Assembly (NCBI GenBank): GCA_005799265.1
Contig: SYHD01000170.1
Location: forward strand, 1 to 62,193
Length of the DNA: 62,193 nucleotides
Direction of reading: 5' to 3'
DNA from: Planctomycetia bacterium
GTDB taxonomy: Bacteria > Planctomycetota > Planctomycetia > Gemmatales > Gemmataceae
Both the position numbers and the translations under genes were made by a program. Within the stretch, counting starts at the first letter, position 1; the number at the start of each line of letters is the position of its first letter. The notes beneath the pieces were generated by a model that worked only from the letters and a program-made list of their open reading frames with translations, was not told the DNA's origin and ran no database searches. This document shows, in pieces, positions 25,873 to 34,338 of this stretch.

Positions 25873-25972
25873 GGTAGTGTCTCAGTTTCGCACGACCATC
25901 GTAGACCTCACGCTCCGCGTGAGGAATCCTCACGCGGAGCGTGAGGTCTACGGTCGAAACTGAGACACTACC
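25873..25972. mobile_element. MITE-like inverted-repeat element (100 bp)
   Basis: The ends GGTAGTGTCTCAGTTTCG and its complement are perfect 18-base inverted repeats. Inside lie further inverted arms (CGTAGACCTCACGCTCCGCG and complement), with eight unpaired bases on the left side. It starts two bases after the kinase stop codon. There is no coding capacity, so it is a non-autonomous element or a large hairpin. Confidence 0.65.
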
Positions 25973-26088
25973 GAATAATGGCTCCAAGGTTCGCGGCTGC
26001 GCTCCGCGGGTCCAATAAAGCTGCCTGGCCCGATCCCCGCATCGTGTTCGACGAACGATATTGCACCAAGGGGCGGGGAAGAATTGCC

Positions 26089-27045
26089 TCACGCCACGCG
26101 ATGAATCGGCTTCCCATCGAGAAACGCCAGCACGTTGTCCACGGCGCCCTTGTTGAGGATCTCCATCCCCTCCGGATTCTGATCGGCGACGTGCGGCGTC
26201 AGCACGACTTGCCGGCACGCGAGCAGCGGATGATCCGGCGGGATCGGCTCGATGTCGTAAACGTCGATGCCGGCGCCACCGAGATGGCCGCGGTTGAGTG
26301 CGTCCACCAGCGCCGGGGTATCGACGATCGCGCCGCGTGCGGTGTTGACGAGCAAAGCGCCGGGCTTCATCAGGGCGAGTTCGCGAGCGCCTAGCAGGCC
26401 ACGTGTTTCCTTGGTCAACTTGACGTGGATGCTGACGACGTCGCTGGTCCGCAGCAACTCATCGCGCTCGACGAATGGGACGCCGAGCGCCTTGGCGCGA
26501 TCCGCCGACGGGTTGAACGTCCACGCTTGCACGCGCATGCCGATCGCCTGGCCCAGACGTGCCATCTCGGCGCCGATGGGACCGACGCCAAGGATGCCGA
26601 GCGTGCGTCCGCGCAGGTAGATATTGTCGGGCGTTTTCCAGACGCCGGCGCGAAGCTGCTCCGTCTGCAAGCAGACCCGCCGCGCCGTGGCGAGCATCAA
26701 GGCCAGCGCATGCTCGGCGACGATCGGCGCGGTCAGACCTGGTACGTTACACACGGCGATGCCAAGTTCTTTCGCGGTGGCCGTATCGATGGCGTCAGTG
26801 CCGATGCCGCACACGGTAATCATGCGCAGATTCGGCAATTGTCTGAGAAGAGGTCCCGGCCATTTGACGGCACTGCGCGAGTTGATGAGGCAGGTCGCCC
26901 CTTGCACACGACGCAGCTTCTCGGCGTCGTCGGCCGGACGATCGGGGTGCATGACGACGTCGCCGCGCGCACGCAGCCGCTCGAGATGGGGGGAGCCTTG
27001 CAGTTGCGGCGGATCGTCGCCGGGAATCGCGATGAGGATGTTCAT
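26089..27045 (-). CDS. D-isomer 2-hydroxyacid dehydrogenase
   Basis: This NAD-dependent family includes phosphoglycerate and D-lactate dehydrogenases. ATG at 27045 (MNILIAIPGDDPP) gives a 318-residue protein, the family length; an upstream extension lacks similarity. The NAD site is LGILGVGPIGAEMARLGQAI. Catalytic residues are placed: Arg in LVNTARGAIVDTPALVDAL, Glu in YDIEPIPPDHPL and His in VVLTPHVADQN. The substrate domain has INSRSAVKWPGPLLRQLPNL and GIGTDAID. The substrate is not determined by sequence. It is the last gene of a minus-strand group that includes a toxin-antitoxin pair upstream. Confidence 0.92.
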   Translation of the reverse strand: MNILIAIPGDDPPQLQGSPHLERLRARGDVVMHPDRPADDAEKLRRVQGATCLINSRSAVKWPGPLLRQLPNLRMITVCGIGTDAIDTATAKELGIAVCNVPGLTAPIVAEHALALMLATARRVCLQTEQLRAGVWKTPDNIYLRGRTLGILGVGPIGAEMARLGQAIGMRVQAWTFNPSADRAKALGVPFVERDELLRTSDVVSIHVKLTKETRGLLGARELALMKPGALLVNTARGAIVDTPALVDALNRGHLGGAGIDVYDIEPIPPDHPLLACRQVVLTPHVADQNPEGMEILNKGAVDNVLAFLDGKPIHRVA

Positions 27046-27174
27046 GCGGACAGGATAAGAGTTTTCGCGGGCATCGCCGAGACCCAGTATTCGGTTGACG
27101 TTCACCGTCCATCGCCGACAATGCCGCACGTTGAGGACGTAGGGTCCTACCGGGTGCGGCTAGGGCAACTTGAT

Positions 27175-27585
27175 TCACGGAACCACGATCCAGTTCTCCG
27201 AGCGAACGGATTTCAATTCTTGAAAATCGTTGTCCGTCGTCAGCAGGATTGTATCCATGGTTTGTGCGAGGCTGCCAAGGACGAGATCAACGTGTGAGAT
27301 GGCTATGCCTTTGGATTTGGCGAAAAGACGCAGATCGGCATACGCGCTCACGACTTGCCAGTTCATGGGCCAAATCCGCATGTCGCGCAGAACGGCGCCA
27401 AGAGTTCGCCGAACCGCATCCGAGTTCGCCGTCTGCCGAATACCGACTTCGAGCTCGCACAAGACCGGCCAGCACGTGCCAAGGCGGTGGCCCTGCCGGA
27501 CTGCGGCGCGCAATCGATCACGCAGCGGGGACACTTTACGGATGGCGTGACTGAGGTGGTTCGTGTCCAGCAGGTATTTCGCCAT
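27175..27585 (-). CDS. VapC-type PIN-domain toxin
   Basis: PIN toxins are Mg-dependent ribonucleases. ATG at 27585 overlaps the upstream antitoxin stop (TGATG), typical of toxin-antitoxin pairs. Acidic residues are in place: Asp in KYLLDTNHLSH, Glu in LCELEVGIRQ, Asp in AISHVDLVLGSLA and Asp in LLTTDNDFQEL. The protein has 136 residues, normal for the family. It is probably co-transcribed with the antitoxin gene and held inactive by it. Confidence 0.9.
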   Translation of the reverse strand: MAKYLLDTNHLSHAIRKVSPLRDRLRAAVRQGHRLGTCWPVLCELEVGIRQTANSDAVRRTLGAVLRDMRIWPMNWQVVSAYADLRLFAKSKGIAISHVDLVLGSLAQTMDTILLTTDNDFQELKSVRSENWIVVP

Positions 27586-27848
27586 CACAACTTTCCTCGG
27601 CGCGCTAATTCTTTGGCGAGCCTGCGCTCTGCGTCGATGGCCTGTTGCAGGCGCAAGTCGTCTGCCTCGTCTTGTTGCGCGGCACAGCGTTCCACATCAT
27701 CCATCCAGGCATCGGCGCCCGAAATGCCATCGGCCTCGCTCGAGTCAGCGGTTTTTTTTTCGACTTCGACCTCGGTTCCATCTTGCCAATCCTGCGGCAA
27801 CGGATCGTGCGGCACGACAAGTCCGCCCCTTACAATTGCATTGATCAT
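27585..27848 (-). CDS. Antitoxin, AF2212-like, partner of the VapC toxin
   Basis: A perfect AGGAGG lies six bases before ATG at 27848 (three before another ATG at 27851). The start MINAIVRGGLVVPHDPLPQD, then GTEVEVEK, matches small AF2212/DUF104-type antitoxins, which begin with a short beta hairpin that binds DNA. The C-terminal half is acidic and helical (DDVERCAAQQDEADDLRLQQ) and probably wraps the toxin. It is 87 residues long and ends in overlap with the toxin start. It probably represses its own promoter. Confidence 0.75.
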   Translation of the reverse strand: MINAIVRGGLVVPHDPLPQDWQDGTEVEVEKKTADSSEADGISGADAWMDDVERCAAQQDEADDLRLQQAIDAERRLAKELARRGKL

Positions 27849-27948
27849 CATCGTCCTCCTATTTTCGATTATCATTATGACGCGCCATGCGGGCCGTAGC
27901 AAGGCATAACAATTCTGGGGGGAGCTTCTCTGCCGCGATCAAGTGCAT

Positions 27949-27976
27949 CAAAAAACCCACGACGTTCGCCGTGGGT
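27949..27976 (-). terminator. Rho-independent terminator
   Basis: On the minus strand ACCCACG and CGTGGGT form a stem around eight bases, followed by six T. It ends the transcript of the gene at 28023-28661. Confidence 0.7.
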
Positions 27977-28022
27977 GTTTCGTGCGTTTGACTCGCCGCG
28001 TTCAGCGCGAGGGCAAATTGGC

Positions 28023-28661
28023 TTACCAATCGTTGCTGCCGACGCGCTCGAACGCTTTGCCGACGCCCAGGCGATAGCACATCTCCTCGAACGAAGCGCG
28101 GTGCGTCTCGTCAGTCGAGTGCAGGTGCTCACCTTCGGTAATCAGCTTCATCGAGTCTTGCCGGGCGATGCGGTGTTCGCGCATCACGGCTTCAAACGGC
28201 TTCAGTTTGGGGGCATAGACGACGAGCAGCTTGTGTTCGTCGAACTGCACTTCCATCGGGCCTTCGGTGGACATGACGGCGATGCCCGTGCAGCCGTCAT
28301 TGAGCAGCAGGTTTTCGTAATCGCAGCAATGGCTCTTCAGGACAGGCAGGTCCATCGCTTCGCGGAAGAGGTCGAGGTGCGGGTTGCCGCCCGTCGAATT
28401 GTGGCTGGTTTCCAGGACGACATCGACGACTTCGCCGAGTGACTCAAGCAGGTCGAGGAAGACGTCAAAGAGCTTTTCGCGCGAAATGGAAGCGGCCAGG
28501 ACCGGCACGGAGAAGTTGGCGTTCGGGTCGCGATACACGTCAATGCGATAGCCCTGGCTCGGCACCACCGTCAGATCCTGGGCCGGTCGAATAGCGTCAG
28601 TCAGCCAGAAGTCGCCGTAACGGTCCACCTTCAGATGCTCGGCCATGCTTTTGTCGGTCAC
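28023..28661 (-). CDS. Conserved hypothetical protein
   Basis: A GTG at 28661 is preferred: AAGGG lies seven bases upstream and the protein starts VTDKSMAEHLKVDRYGDFWL; an ATG at 28646 is the alternative. The open frame extends to 28973, but that part is low-complexity and has no ribosome site. The 212 residues include ISREKLFDVFLDLLESLGEV, VLETSHNSTGGNPHLDLFRE, CCDYENLLLNDGCTGIAVMS and FDEHKLLVVYAPKLKPFEAV. It appears to be a soluble alpha/beta protein without a signal peptide or a known catalytic motif. It is followed by a clear terminator, so it is probably monocistronic. I do not recognise a function. Confidence 0.7.
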   Translation of the reverse strand: MTDKSMAEHLKVDRYGDFWLTDAIRPAQDLTVVPSQGYRIDVYRDPNANFSVPVLAASISREKLFDVFLDLLESLGEVVDVVLETSHNSTGGNPHLDLFREAMDLPVLKSHCCDYENLLLNDGCTGIAVMSTEGPMEVQFDEHKLLVVYAPKLKPFEAVMREHRIARQDSMKLITEGEHLHSTDETHRASFEEMCYRLGVGKAFERVGSNDW

Positions 28662-28993
28662 GTCGATACCCTTCGTTGCGTGGTCGGTGTGGTGCTGAGC
28701 CGGGCAACTCGCGCGGACGGGCGTCTCCGCGGTTGTTGAAGTATAGGTCGCGATTTGCCTCGCGGCCAAAGATCCGATCAAATTGTAGGCGCGAACTTGA
28801 GAGAAAGTGCAAAATCGTTTGAAAATGGGAGATTGCGCCGGCAAATCCTGTGGAGAGGGACGATTCCGACGCTGCCGAACGGGGGAAACGCGCCGGCAAT
28901 GTCCGCCGATATTGTGAACTTTCCGCAACTGTTCCGATTGCAAAAAAACGAGCCATTCGCGTAAACTACTCAACCAGATCTCTAGCGCAGACT

Positions 28994-29095
28994 AGACAAA
29001 CATAGAAAACCTCGAAACACACGAAAATGGAACAGGAGGAAAATGAGTCCCGACCAGTCTCTTTTTTCGTGTTTTCGGGGTGTTTCGTGGTTGAT
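28994..29095. repeat. Inverted CGAAACAC/GTGTTTCG repeat
   Basis: CCTCGAAACACACGAAAA at the left is largely complementary to the TTTTTCGTGTTTTCGGGGTG and TTTCGTGGTT stretches at the right. It precedes the transglutaminase start at 29111 and could fold in its leader. Between 28662 and 28993 I see nothing firm. Confidence 0.5.
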
Positions 29096-29110
29096 TGTTT
29101 GGAGCTAACC

Positions 29111-30637
29111 TTGCGGAACGCGCTTGCCGTCCTCCTGTTCATCCTGTGCAGCACCCCTGCCTTCGCCGGTGGGAGCGACGGCAAGATCGTCCTCGAATCC
29201 TGGGATGCCGCGTATCTCGGCGAAAGCAAAGCGGGGCATGTTCACACGATCACCAAAGAAGTTAACCTCAATGGCGAAAAGGCCTTACACACGACGGTCG
29301 AACTTCGACTCACGCTGAAACGCAATGACACCGTCGTGCAAATGTCCATGGATACCGGCTCCGTCGAATCGGCCGAAGGCAAGGTTCTTGGCGTCTTCAT
29401 GAAGCAATTCCTCGGCAAGAAGCAGCAAACCCAGATCGAAGGAACCGTGGTCGGCAATCAGGTGCAGCTTCTTCTCAACGGCAACACGCGCCTCAAGCCT
29501 GCCCCGTGGCATGGCGACGCCGTCGGCCTCTTCAAGCAGCAGAGTCTTTTCAAAGACCGCGAACTCAAGCCTGGCGACACTTTCATGTATCGCCATTTCG
29601 AGCCGACGATAAACCTCGTTGTGAAAACGGCGGTCAACGCCAAAGGCTATCGTGAGCTAGAATTGAAGGGCGCCAGAGAAAAGACGAAACTCTTGCTGGT
29701 TGAGAGCGTTCCGGAGAAAATCGAATTTCGCAACGGCGACAAGATAGACGCACTGCAATTGCCCGCGTCATTGCTCTGGCTGGACAAGAACCTAGAGCCT
29801 GTCAAAACGGAATTCGAGGTCCCTGGCCTCGGCCCGATTGTGCTCTACCGGACTACCAAAACACAGGCACTTGCCCCGGGGCCGATCGCCCAGCTTAGCG
29901 ATGTCGGGCTTGGGCAACTCGTCCGACTCAAACAGCGTATTCCGCAACCGCACGAGACGCGCGCCGCCGTCTACCGCATCACGGTTCGCAACGACGACAA
30001 CGCGGCGACGACGTTTTCACGCGACGATCGGCAGCAAGCGAAAAACGGCCAAGGGAATACATTCGAACTCCATGTGCGCTCCAATGAGGCGAATCCTGCA
30101 GTCGAGGACGCGAAATCGCCATCTGCCGAATTCACCCAAAGCTCTTACTTTATTAACTGCCATGATGTGAAAGTCCGTGAGTTGGCCGCCAGGGCGATTG
30201 GCAACGAGGTTGACCCATGGAAGCGGGCCTTGCGGATCGAACGCTGGGTGCGCGACAACATGCGCGTGACGAATCATGAAGCGCTGGCGACGGCGGATCA
30301 CGTCGCGCGCACGCTACAAGGCGATTGCACCGAATTCGCGATGCTGGCCGCCGCGATGTGCCGGGCAGTGGAGGTGCCGAGCCGAACCGCGATTGGGCTG
30401 ATCTACGCGGAAGTCAAGGGATTGCCTTGCTTTGCGTTTCACATGTGGACGGAGGTCTGGATCCAGGGACGTTGGCTCCCCATTGACGCGACGCTGGGCA
30501 AGGGCCACGTCGGCGCCGCCCACCTGAAGATCACCGATCATAGCTGGCACGATGAACGCACGATGACGCCGATTGTGCCGGTTATCCGGGTTGTAGGGCG
30601 CGTGAGCATCGATGTGCTGAGCGTGGAAAAACGCTGA
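29111..30637 (+). CDS. Secreted transglutaminase-like protein
   Basis: Transglutaminase-fold proteins are Cys proteases or acyl transferases. A TTG at 29111 is chosen as start because GGAG lies six bases upstream and the protein then begins with a signal peptide (RNALAVLLFILCSTPAFA); the frame continues upstream through a palindromic repeat without similarity. The N-terminal ~330 residues are beta-rich and unassigned. The catalytic domain is at the end: Cys in LQGDCTEFAMLAAAM, His in FAFHMWTEVWIQGRWLPI and Asp in the PIDATLG that follows. The triad is complete. A role outside the cytoplasm, perhaps on cell-wall proteins, is inferred. Confidence 0.88.
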   Translation: MRNALAVLLFILCSTPAFAGGSDGKIVLESWDAAYLGESKAGHVHTITKEVNLNGEKALHTTVELRLTLKRNDTVVQMSMDTGSVESAEGKVLGVFMKQFLGKKQQTQIEGTVVGNQVQLLLNGNTRLKPAPWHGDAVGLFKQQSLFKDRELKPGDTFMYRHFEPTINLVVKTAVNAKGYRELELKGAREKTKLLLVESVPEKIEFRNGDKIDALQLPASLLWLDKNLEPVKTEFEVPGLGPIVLYRTTKTQALAPGPIAQLSDVGLGQLVRLKQRIPQPHETRAAVYRITVRNDDNAATTFSRDDRQQAKNGQGNTFELHVRSNEANPAVEDAKSPSAEFTQSSYFINCHDVKVRELAARAIGNEVDPWKRALRIERWVRDNMRVTNHEALATADHVARTLQGDCTEFAMLAAAMCRAVEVPSRTAIGLIYAEVKGLPCFAFHMWTEVWIQGRWLPIDATLGKGHVGAAHLKITDHSWHDERTMTPIVPVIRVVGRVSIDVLSVEKR

Positions 30638-31130
30638 ACAATATGGTGCGACGCTTCGCGTCGCCAAGCAGGACGCGGAGCGTCGGCCCACTATCAACAC
30701 GAAAAAGGGGGTTGTTTGTCGGCAAAAGACGGTCGGCGTACCTTCAGAAAACCCTAATTTCATCGGATTTTTTCTTGAGAAACGTAAAACTCTCCGATAC
30801 TTTGTAATGAGTTGAACGTCTATTAGTACGGTCGGACGCCCAAGGCGAGGAGCCCTTTAACGTCCTTTTCGAGGGAACTCCTACGCTCCTTCCACACCAG
30901 GGACAATTCTTGAAGGAACCTGCTTGGGGTCGATTCAGCCACGCCCGACCTGACCGCCCCCTTGTTTCACCGATATACGACTCGCGCACCATCGCAGCGT
31001 TGCGACCACAACAAAAGCGTAACACGGCGGCGTCAATGGCGCCAGGATTGAATGACCTCAGGATGCTCATGCCGATGCAGAGAGATTATTTATGCCACCC
31101 GGTCGGACAGGGGTGGAACGAGGGCGCGCC
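30638..31130. other. Gene-poor interval
   Basis: A short repeat near 30651-30690 (GCGACGCTTCGCGTCGCC and GACGCGGAGCGTCGG) follows the transglutaminase stop. A minus-strand frame (30744-31070) has one NCPWCG motif but no supporting ribosome site or similarity. The minus-strand stretch ACCGTACTAATAGAC near 30819-30833 resembles the last bases of 23S rRNA, but the flanks do not. No gene is called. Confidence 0.5.
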
Positions 31131-34100
31131 ATGACGGTCCGGCTAGCGCTAGCCTCTGAAAGCGTCAGCGCCATCGGCCCATCGACCAACGGCGTCGAAG
31201 TCCATGGCGATCGTGTGCATTCCTCCACCTGGGAGGAGTGGTTTCTGCACGCCAGTCCGCGCCAGCGCGCCGAGGCGATGGGATTGGCTCAGCAACAAGG
31301 TGTCCTCTATCCCCATCAGTTGCCCCCCCTCAGCAACGGCGCTACATCAACGGCGTCCGCCAAGGATACCGCTGTCGCCTCGCTGCTGTCCCGTCTTCTT
31401 GCCGGCAAGGCGGATGCCCTGCCTTGTCACTCGTCCGCGTCTTTGGTCTTCTTCGATGACCAGCTTGATGACGTGCAACAACAGGCAGTGGTCCGCGCGT
31501 TGAGCACGCCCGATCTCTTCCTGCTCGAAGGCCTGCCGGGTACGGGCAAATCGCGCGTGGTCGCGGAGATCATCCTCCAGGCGGCAGCACGCGGACAGCG
31601 CATCCTCTTCCTCGCTCCTCATGCCGCGTCAGTCGATGTCGTCCTGGCGCGTCTGGTTGGCCGATCCGAAGTATTTGCCCTGCGTCTTCTCGACCCGCTC
31701 GAGAAACCAGAGGCCATCCCGCCTTGGCTGCGCGGCTTCACGCTTGATGAACAACGGCAATCCTTTCTGGAACGCACGCTTGCCGGCGCGCGTGGCAACA
31801 GCGAACACCACGAATCGGCCTGTCGACGGCGAGGTGCGCAAGCCCCACTCTGGGGCGAACTCCGCGCGTGCGCGGAACGTAACGACGCTCTCGAACAGCA
31901 ACAGCGCCGGGTGAGCGATGGCCTCGCCGGAGTTGCGGCCGAGGTGGCCAGCGAGGCGGACGCAGCCGATGCCGCGACGCCATTCTGGGCGCGCCTGCGA
32001 CAAATGCGCGCAGCCTGCGACGACGGCCTGCGTGAACTCGAATCATCGCTCGCAACCCATCAAGCCGACCTGAGCGTTTGCGACCACGTGCTTGCCGACC
32101 GCGGCGTACGTGTCGCGTCTCTGGAACCGGGCTATCAGGCCAAGAAGCACCGTCGATTCTGGACGCCTGCCTTCTGGCTCAATCTCTTCAACGCCGGCGT
32201 CGTCGCCGAAACCGAATCGCTGATCCGTGAACTGAGCCAAACACAAGAACGCAAGGGCGACCTACAGCAGCGCATCGATCAATTGCAAACTCAAGGGCGA
32301 GAACGCCGTGAGCAATTCGAGCGCGAACGGCAGACGCTGATCGCCGAGGAAATCGAAACACGGCGGCGCGCCTGGCAATACGAGCAACAGCGTTTGCAAG
32401 GCGAATTGCAATTGCTCACTGAGGTTTGGTCGAAACTCTGCGCGCAGGTGTTGATGGACGCCCCCACGGCGTGGACACCGGCAGCCGTCACCAAGGCCCA
32501 GGAACTTTGGATTGAGAGAACGAAACACGACGAACAGCAATGTCAGTTTGCCCGCCAATGGCTGCAATTCGTCGAGGAGTCCGGTCCGCAACTGGCGGAG
32601 CGGTTGCCAGGTTTCGCGAATGTGGTGGCGAGCACGATCCAACGCTGGCAGACCGACGTGAAGTTCCGCGCGGCCACAAGGGCGCCTTTCGATTTCGTCA
32701 TCGTCGAAGACGCCGAGAGTCTTGCGGACGCCGACATGGTCAAACTGGCGCGTCAGGCCGAACGCTGTGTCCTGGTTGCGTCCGCGCTGGGCGAGGCGCC
32801 ACCGCAAGAGAAGCCGGTACGCTCGATTTTGACGGCCGCCGTCCCCACGACCAGCGCCTGGCGGCGCATCTGGCAAGCGCTCGGCGGCGACGCGGGTCGC
32901 TGGCCTTGCACCTGGCGCCGCGAGCAGGGCCGACTTGTGTGCCAACTCGTGCCGCTGGGCGCCGACGATCGTCAACACCTTGAGAGCGAAAGCCTGGCTG
33001 ACGCCTCCAACATTGAATTGCGCATCCTGCACCGCCCGCGCTCGACGCCGCGGCTGGCGCAAGTGCTCTTTGGACCACAGCATTCCTTCGAGGACGCGTT
33101 CCGCTTCATGGTGTGCGAGGTGCAAGAATTCCCGCTCGAACCGCTTGGCCAGACCGGCTGGTGGAGTGACGATGCGCAATGCGTTCGCCGCCGTCTTGGC
33201 CCCGCGAGCTTTCGCATCCAGCGCTGGCTGGCGTTCGACTCCGGCCTGCGTCTCGGCGTCGTCGCGGACGATGCTGGCGAAACATCGCGCGTCGCCGCGA
33301 TCGAGTTCGACAAGAGCGCGGGTTGGGATCGCGCCAGGGCGGACGATTGGCTGGCGCGGCAACGGCCAATCGTTGATGCCGAACGGTCCGTGTTCCTGCA
33401 GATGCCGTATCGCTTCAGCCGGCCGATCGCCAAGATGCTGCAAGCCGTGGTGCGCCCGGCCGATTGGCTGATCGGCTACACGCAAGAAAAATCAGCGGCC
33501 GACCATGCCTGTGAATTCGTGGCCGTGCCGGCGCTGACCAAGCACGAATGGCCGCGCGAAGGCGCGGGCCTGGAACTCGATCTCGCGGCGGCCAAACAGG
33601 CGGATCGTCTGCCGGCGGGATTGCGGCCCGGCTTGCCCATGCGCGGCTTCGTGAATTATGCAGAAGCGCAGGTCCTGATTCGCCGGCTGGAGAGCTGGGC
33701 GCAGAACGAGCCGAACGCCACTACCCGCGTCGCGGTGCTCGCACTCTACCAGGGGCAAGTCGAGCTGCTGCGCCGCCTCGTGCAGCAATCGGAATTACTG
33801 CGCGGACGGTCGTTCCCGCTGGAAATTGCGTTGCCGAGCCGGATGCGTCAGCGCGAATGCGAACTTGTTTTCCTGAGCCTGACGCGCAGCCATGGTCATC
33901 GCGCCGTCGCCTTCGGCGAAGACGTTCTCGAATTGCCGTTGGCTTTGGTGCGCGCCACGGCGAATCTGATCGTGTTCGGCGATCCCGGTACACTCTACAA
34001 ACGCACCCATTGGACGGGACCGGTCGATCACCTCGACGCCCGCGCCGCCCACGACGAACTTCTGCGTCTCGAACGCTTGACGGCAATTCTGCATTGTCAC

Positions 34101-34148
34101 GAACCAATCCCCGCGCACGTCAATGGCGTCTCGAACGGCAAAGGATGA
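31131..34148 (+). CDS. Superfamily 1 (UPF1-like) helicase with coiled-coil insert
   Basis: The protein has 1005 residues. Walker A is LEGLPGTGKSRVVAEIILQA (about residue 134-141), preceded by a Q-motif-like FFDDQLDDVQQQAVVRAL. A long charged coiled coil (about 250-460) interrupts the motor, as in UPF1/Dna2/AAA_11 helicases. Motif II is FDFVIVEDAESLADADMVKL, with VEDAE in place of the common DEAxQ. The second motor half has VAVLALYQGQVELLRRLVQQ, RMRQRECELVFLSLTRS and LPLALVRATANLIVFGDPGT, resembling motifs V and VI. The start at 31131 has GAGGG upstream; an ATG at 31092 is also in frame. A perfect 26-bp hairpin and then a winged-helix gene follow. DNA or RNA substrate cannot be decided. Confidence 0.85.
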   Translation: MTVRLALASESVSAIGPSTNGVEVHGDRVHSSTWEEWFLHASPRQRAEAMGLAQQQGVLYPHQLPPLSNGATSTASAKDTAVASLLSRLLAGKADALPCHSSASLVFFDDQLDDVQQQAVVRALSTPDLFLLEGLPGTGKSRVVAEIILQAAARGQRILFLAPHAASVDVVLARLVGRSEVFALRLLDPLEKPEAIPPWLRGFTLDEQRQSFLERTLAGARGNSEHHESACRRRGAQAPLWGELRACAERNDALEQQQRRVSDGLAGVAAEVASEADAADAATPFWARLRQMRAACDDGLRELESSLATHQADLSVCDHVLADRGVRVASLEPGYQAKKHRRFWTPAFWLNLFNAGVVAETESLIRELSQTQERKGDLQQRIDQLQTQGRERREQFERERQTLIAEEIETRRRAWQYEQQRLQGELQLLTEVWSKLCAQVLMDAPTAWTPAAVTKAQELWIERTKHDEQQCQFARQWLQFVEESGPQLAERLPGFANVVASTIQRWQTDVKFRAATRAPFDFVIVEDAESLADADMVKLARQAERCVLVASALGEAPPQEKPVRSILTAAVPTTSAWRRIWQALGGDAGRWPCTWRREQGRLVCQLVPLGADDRQHLESESLADASNIELRILHRPRSTPRLAQVLFGPQHSFEDAFRFMVCEVQEFPLEPLGQTGWWSDDAQCVRRRLGPASFRIQRWLAFDSGLRLGVVADDAGETSRVAAIEFDKSAGWDRARADDWLARQRPIVDAERSVFLQMPYRFSRPIAKMLQAVVRPADWLIGYTQEKSAADHACEFVAVPALTKHEWPREGAGLELDLAAAKQADRLPAGLRPGLPMRGFVNYAEAQVLIRRLESWAQNEPNATTRVAVLALYQGQVELLRRLVQQSELLRGRSFPLEIALPSRMRQRECELVFLSLTRSHGHRAVAFGEDVLELPLALVRATANLIVFGDPGTLYKRTHWTGPVDHLDARAAHDELLRLERLTAILHCHEPIPAHVNGVSNGKG

Positions 34149-34196
34149 GATTTCGTCTCGTCTTGAATCCAGCACGGCCGAAAAGATTACATCATC

Positions 34197-34253
34197 GAGC
34201 GGTACACGAAGTAAGCGGGTTCTCTTGGAACCCGCTTACTTCGTGTACCGCTC
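34197..34253. terminator. Perfect 26-bp hairpin after the helicase gene
   Basis: GAGCGGTACACGAAGTAAGC plus GGGTTC pairs perfectly with its complement across a five-base loop TCTTG. It lies 48 bases after the helicase stop and is followed by a T-rich stretch. It may stop transcription or be a small palindromic element. Its unbroken pairing suggests recent origin or selection. Confidence 0.7.
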
Positions 34254-34263
34254 CTTGTTCGCC

Positions 34264-34291
34264 TTGTTTTTCGCCTCTTTTGCTTCATAAT
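34264..34291 (+). promoter_or_regulatory. Promoter-like sequence for the winged-helix gene
   Basis: TTGTTT and CATAAT are separated by 16 bases, about 47 bases before the ATG at 34339. A small hairpin (TCCCGGACGTACACCGGGA) lies between it and the start codon. Confidence 0.45.
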
Positions 34292-34338
34292 GGGCAAAAG
34301 GTTCCCGGACGTACACCGGGAGCGTTCTGGAGTCGTCA

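Noticed and set aside
28662..28973. N-terminal extension of the 28023-28661 gene
   Set aside because: The extension is arginine- and serine-rich without similarity; a GTG with AAGGG at 28661 explains the start better.
30744..31070. Minus-strand 108-codon frame with NCPWCG
   Set aside because: No ribosome site, no family similarity beyond a single CxxC, and low-quality composition; not called a gene.
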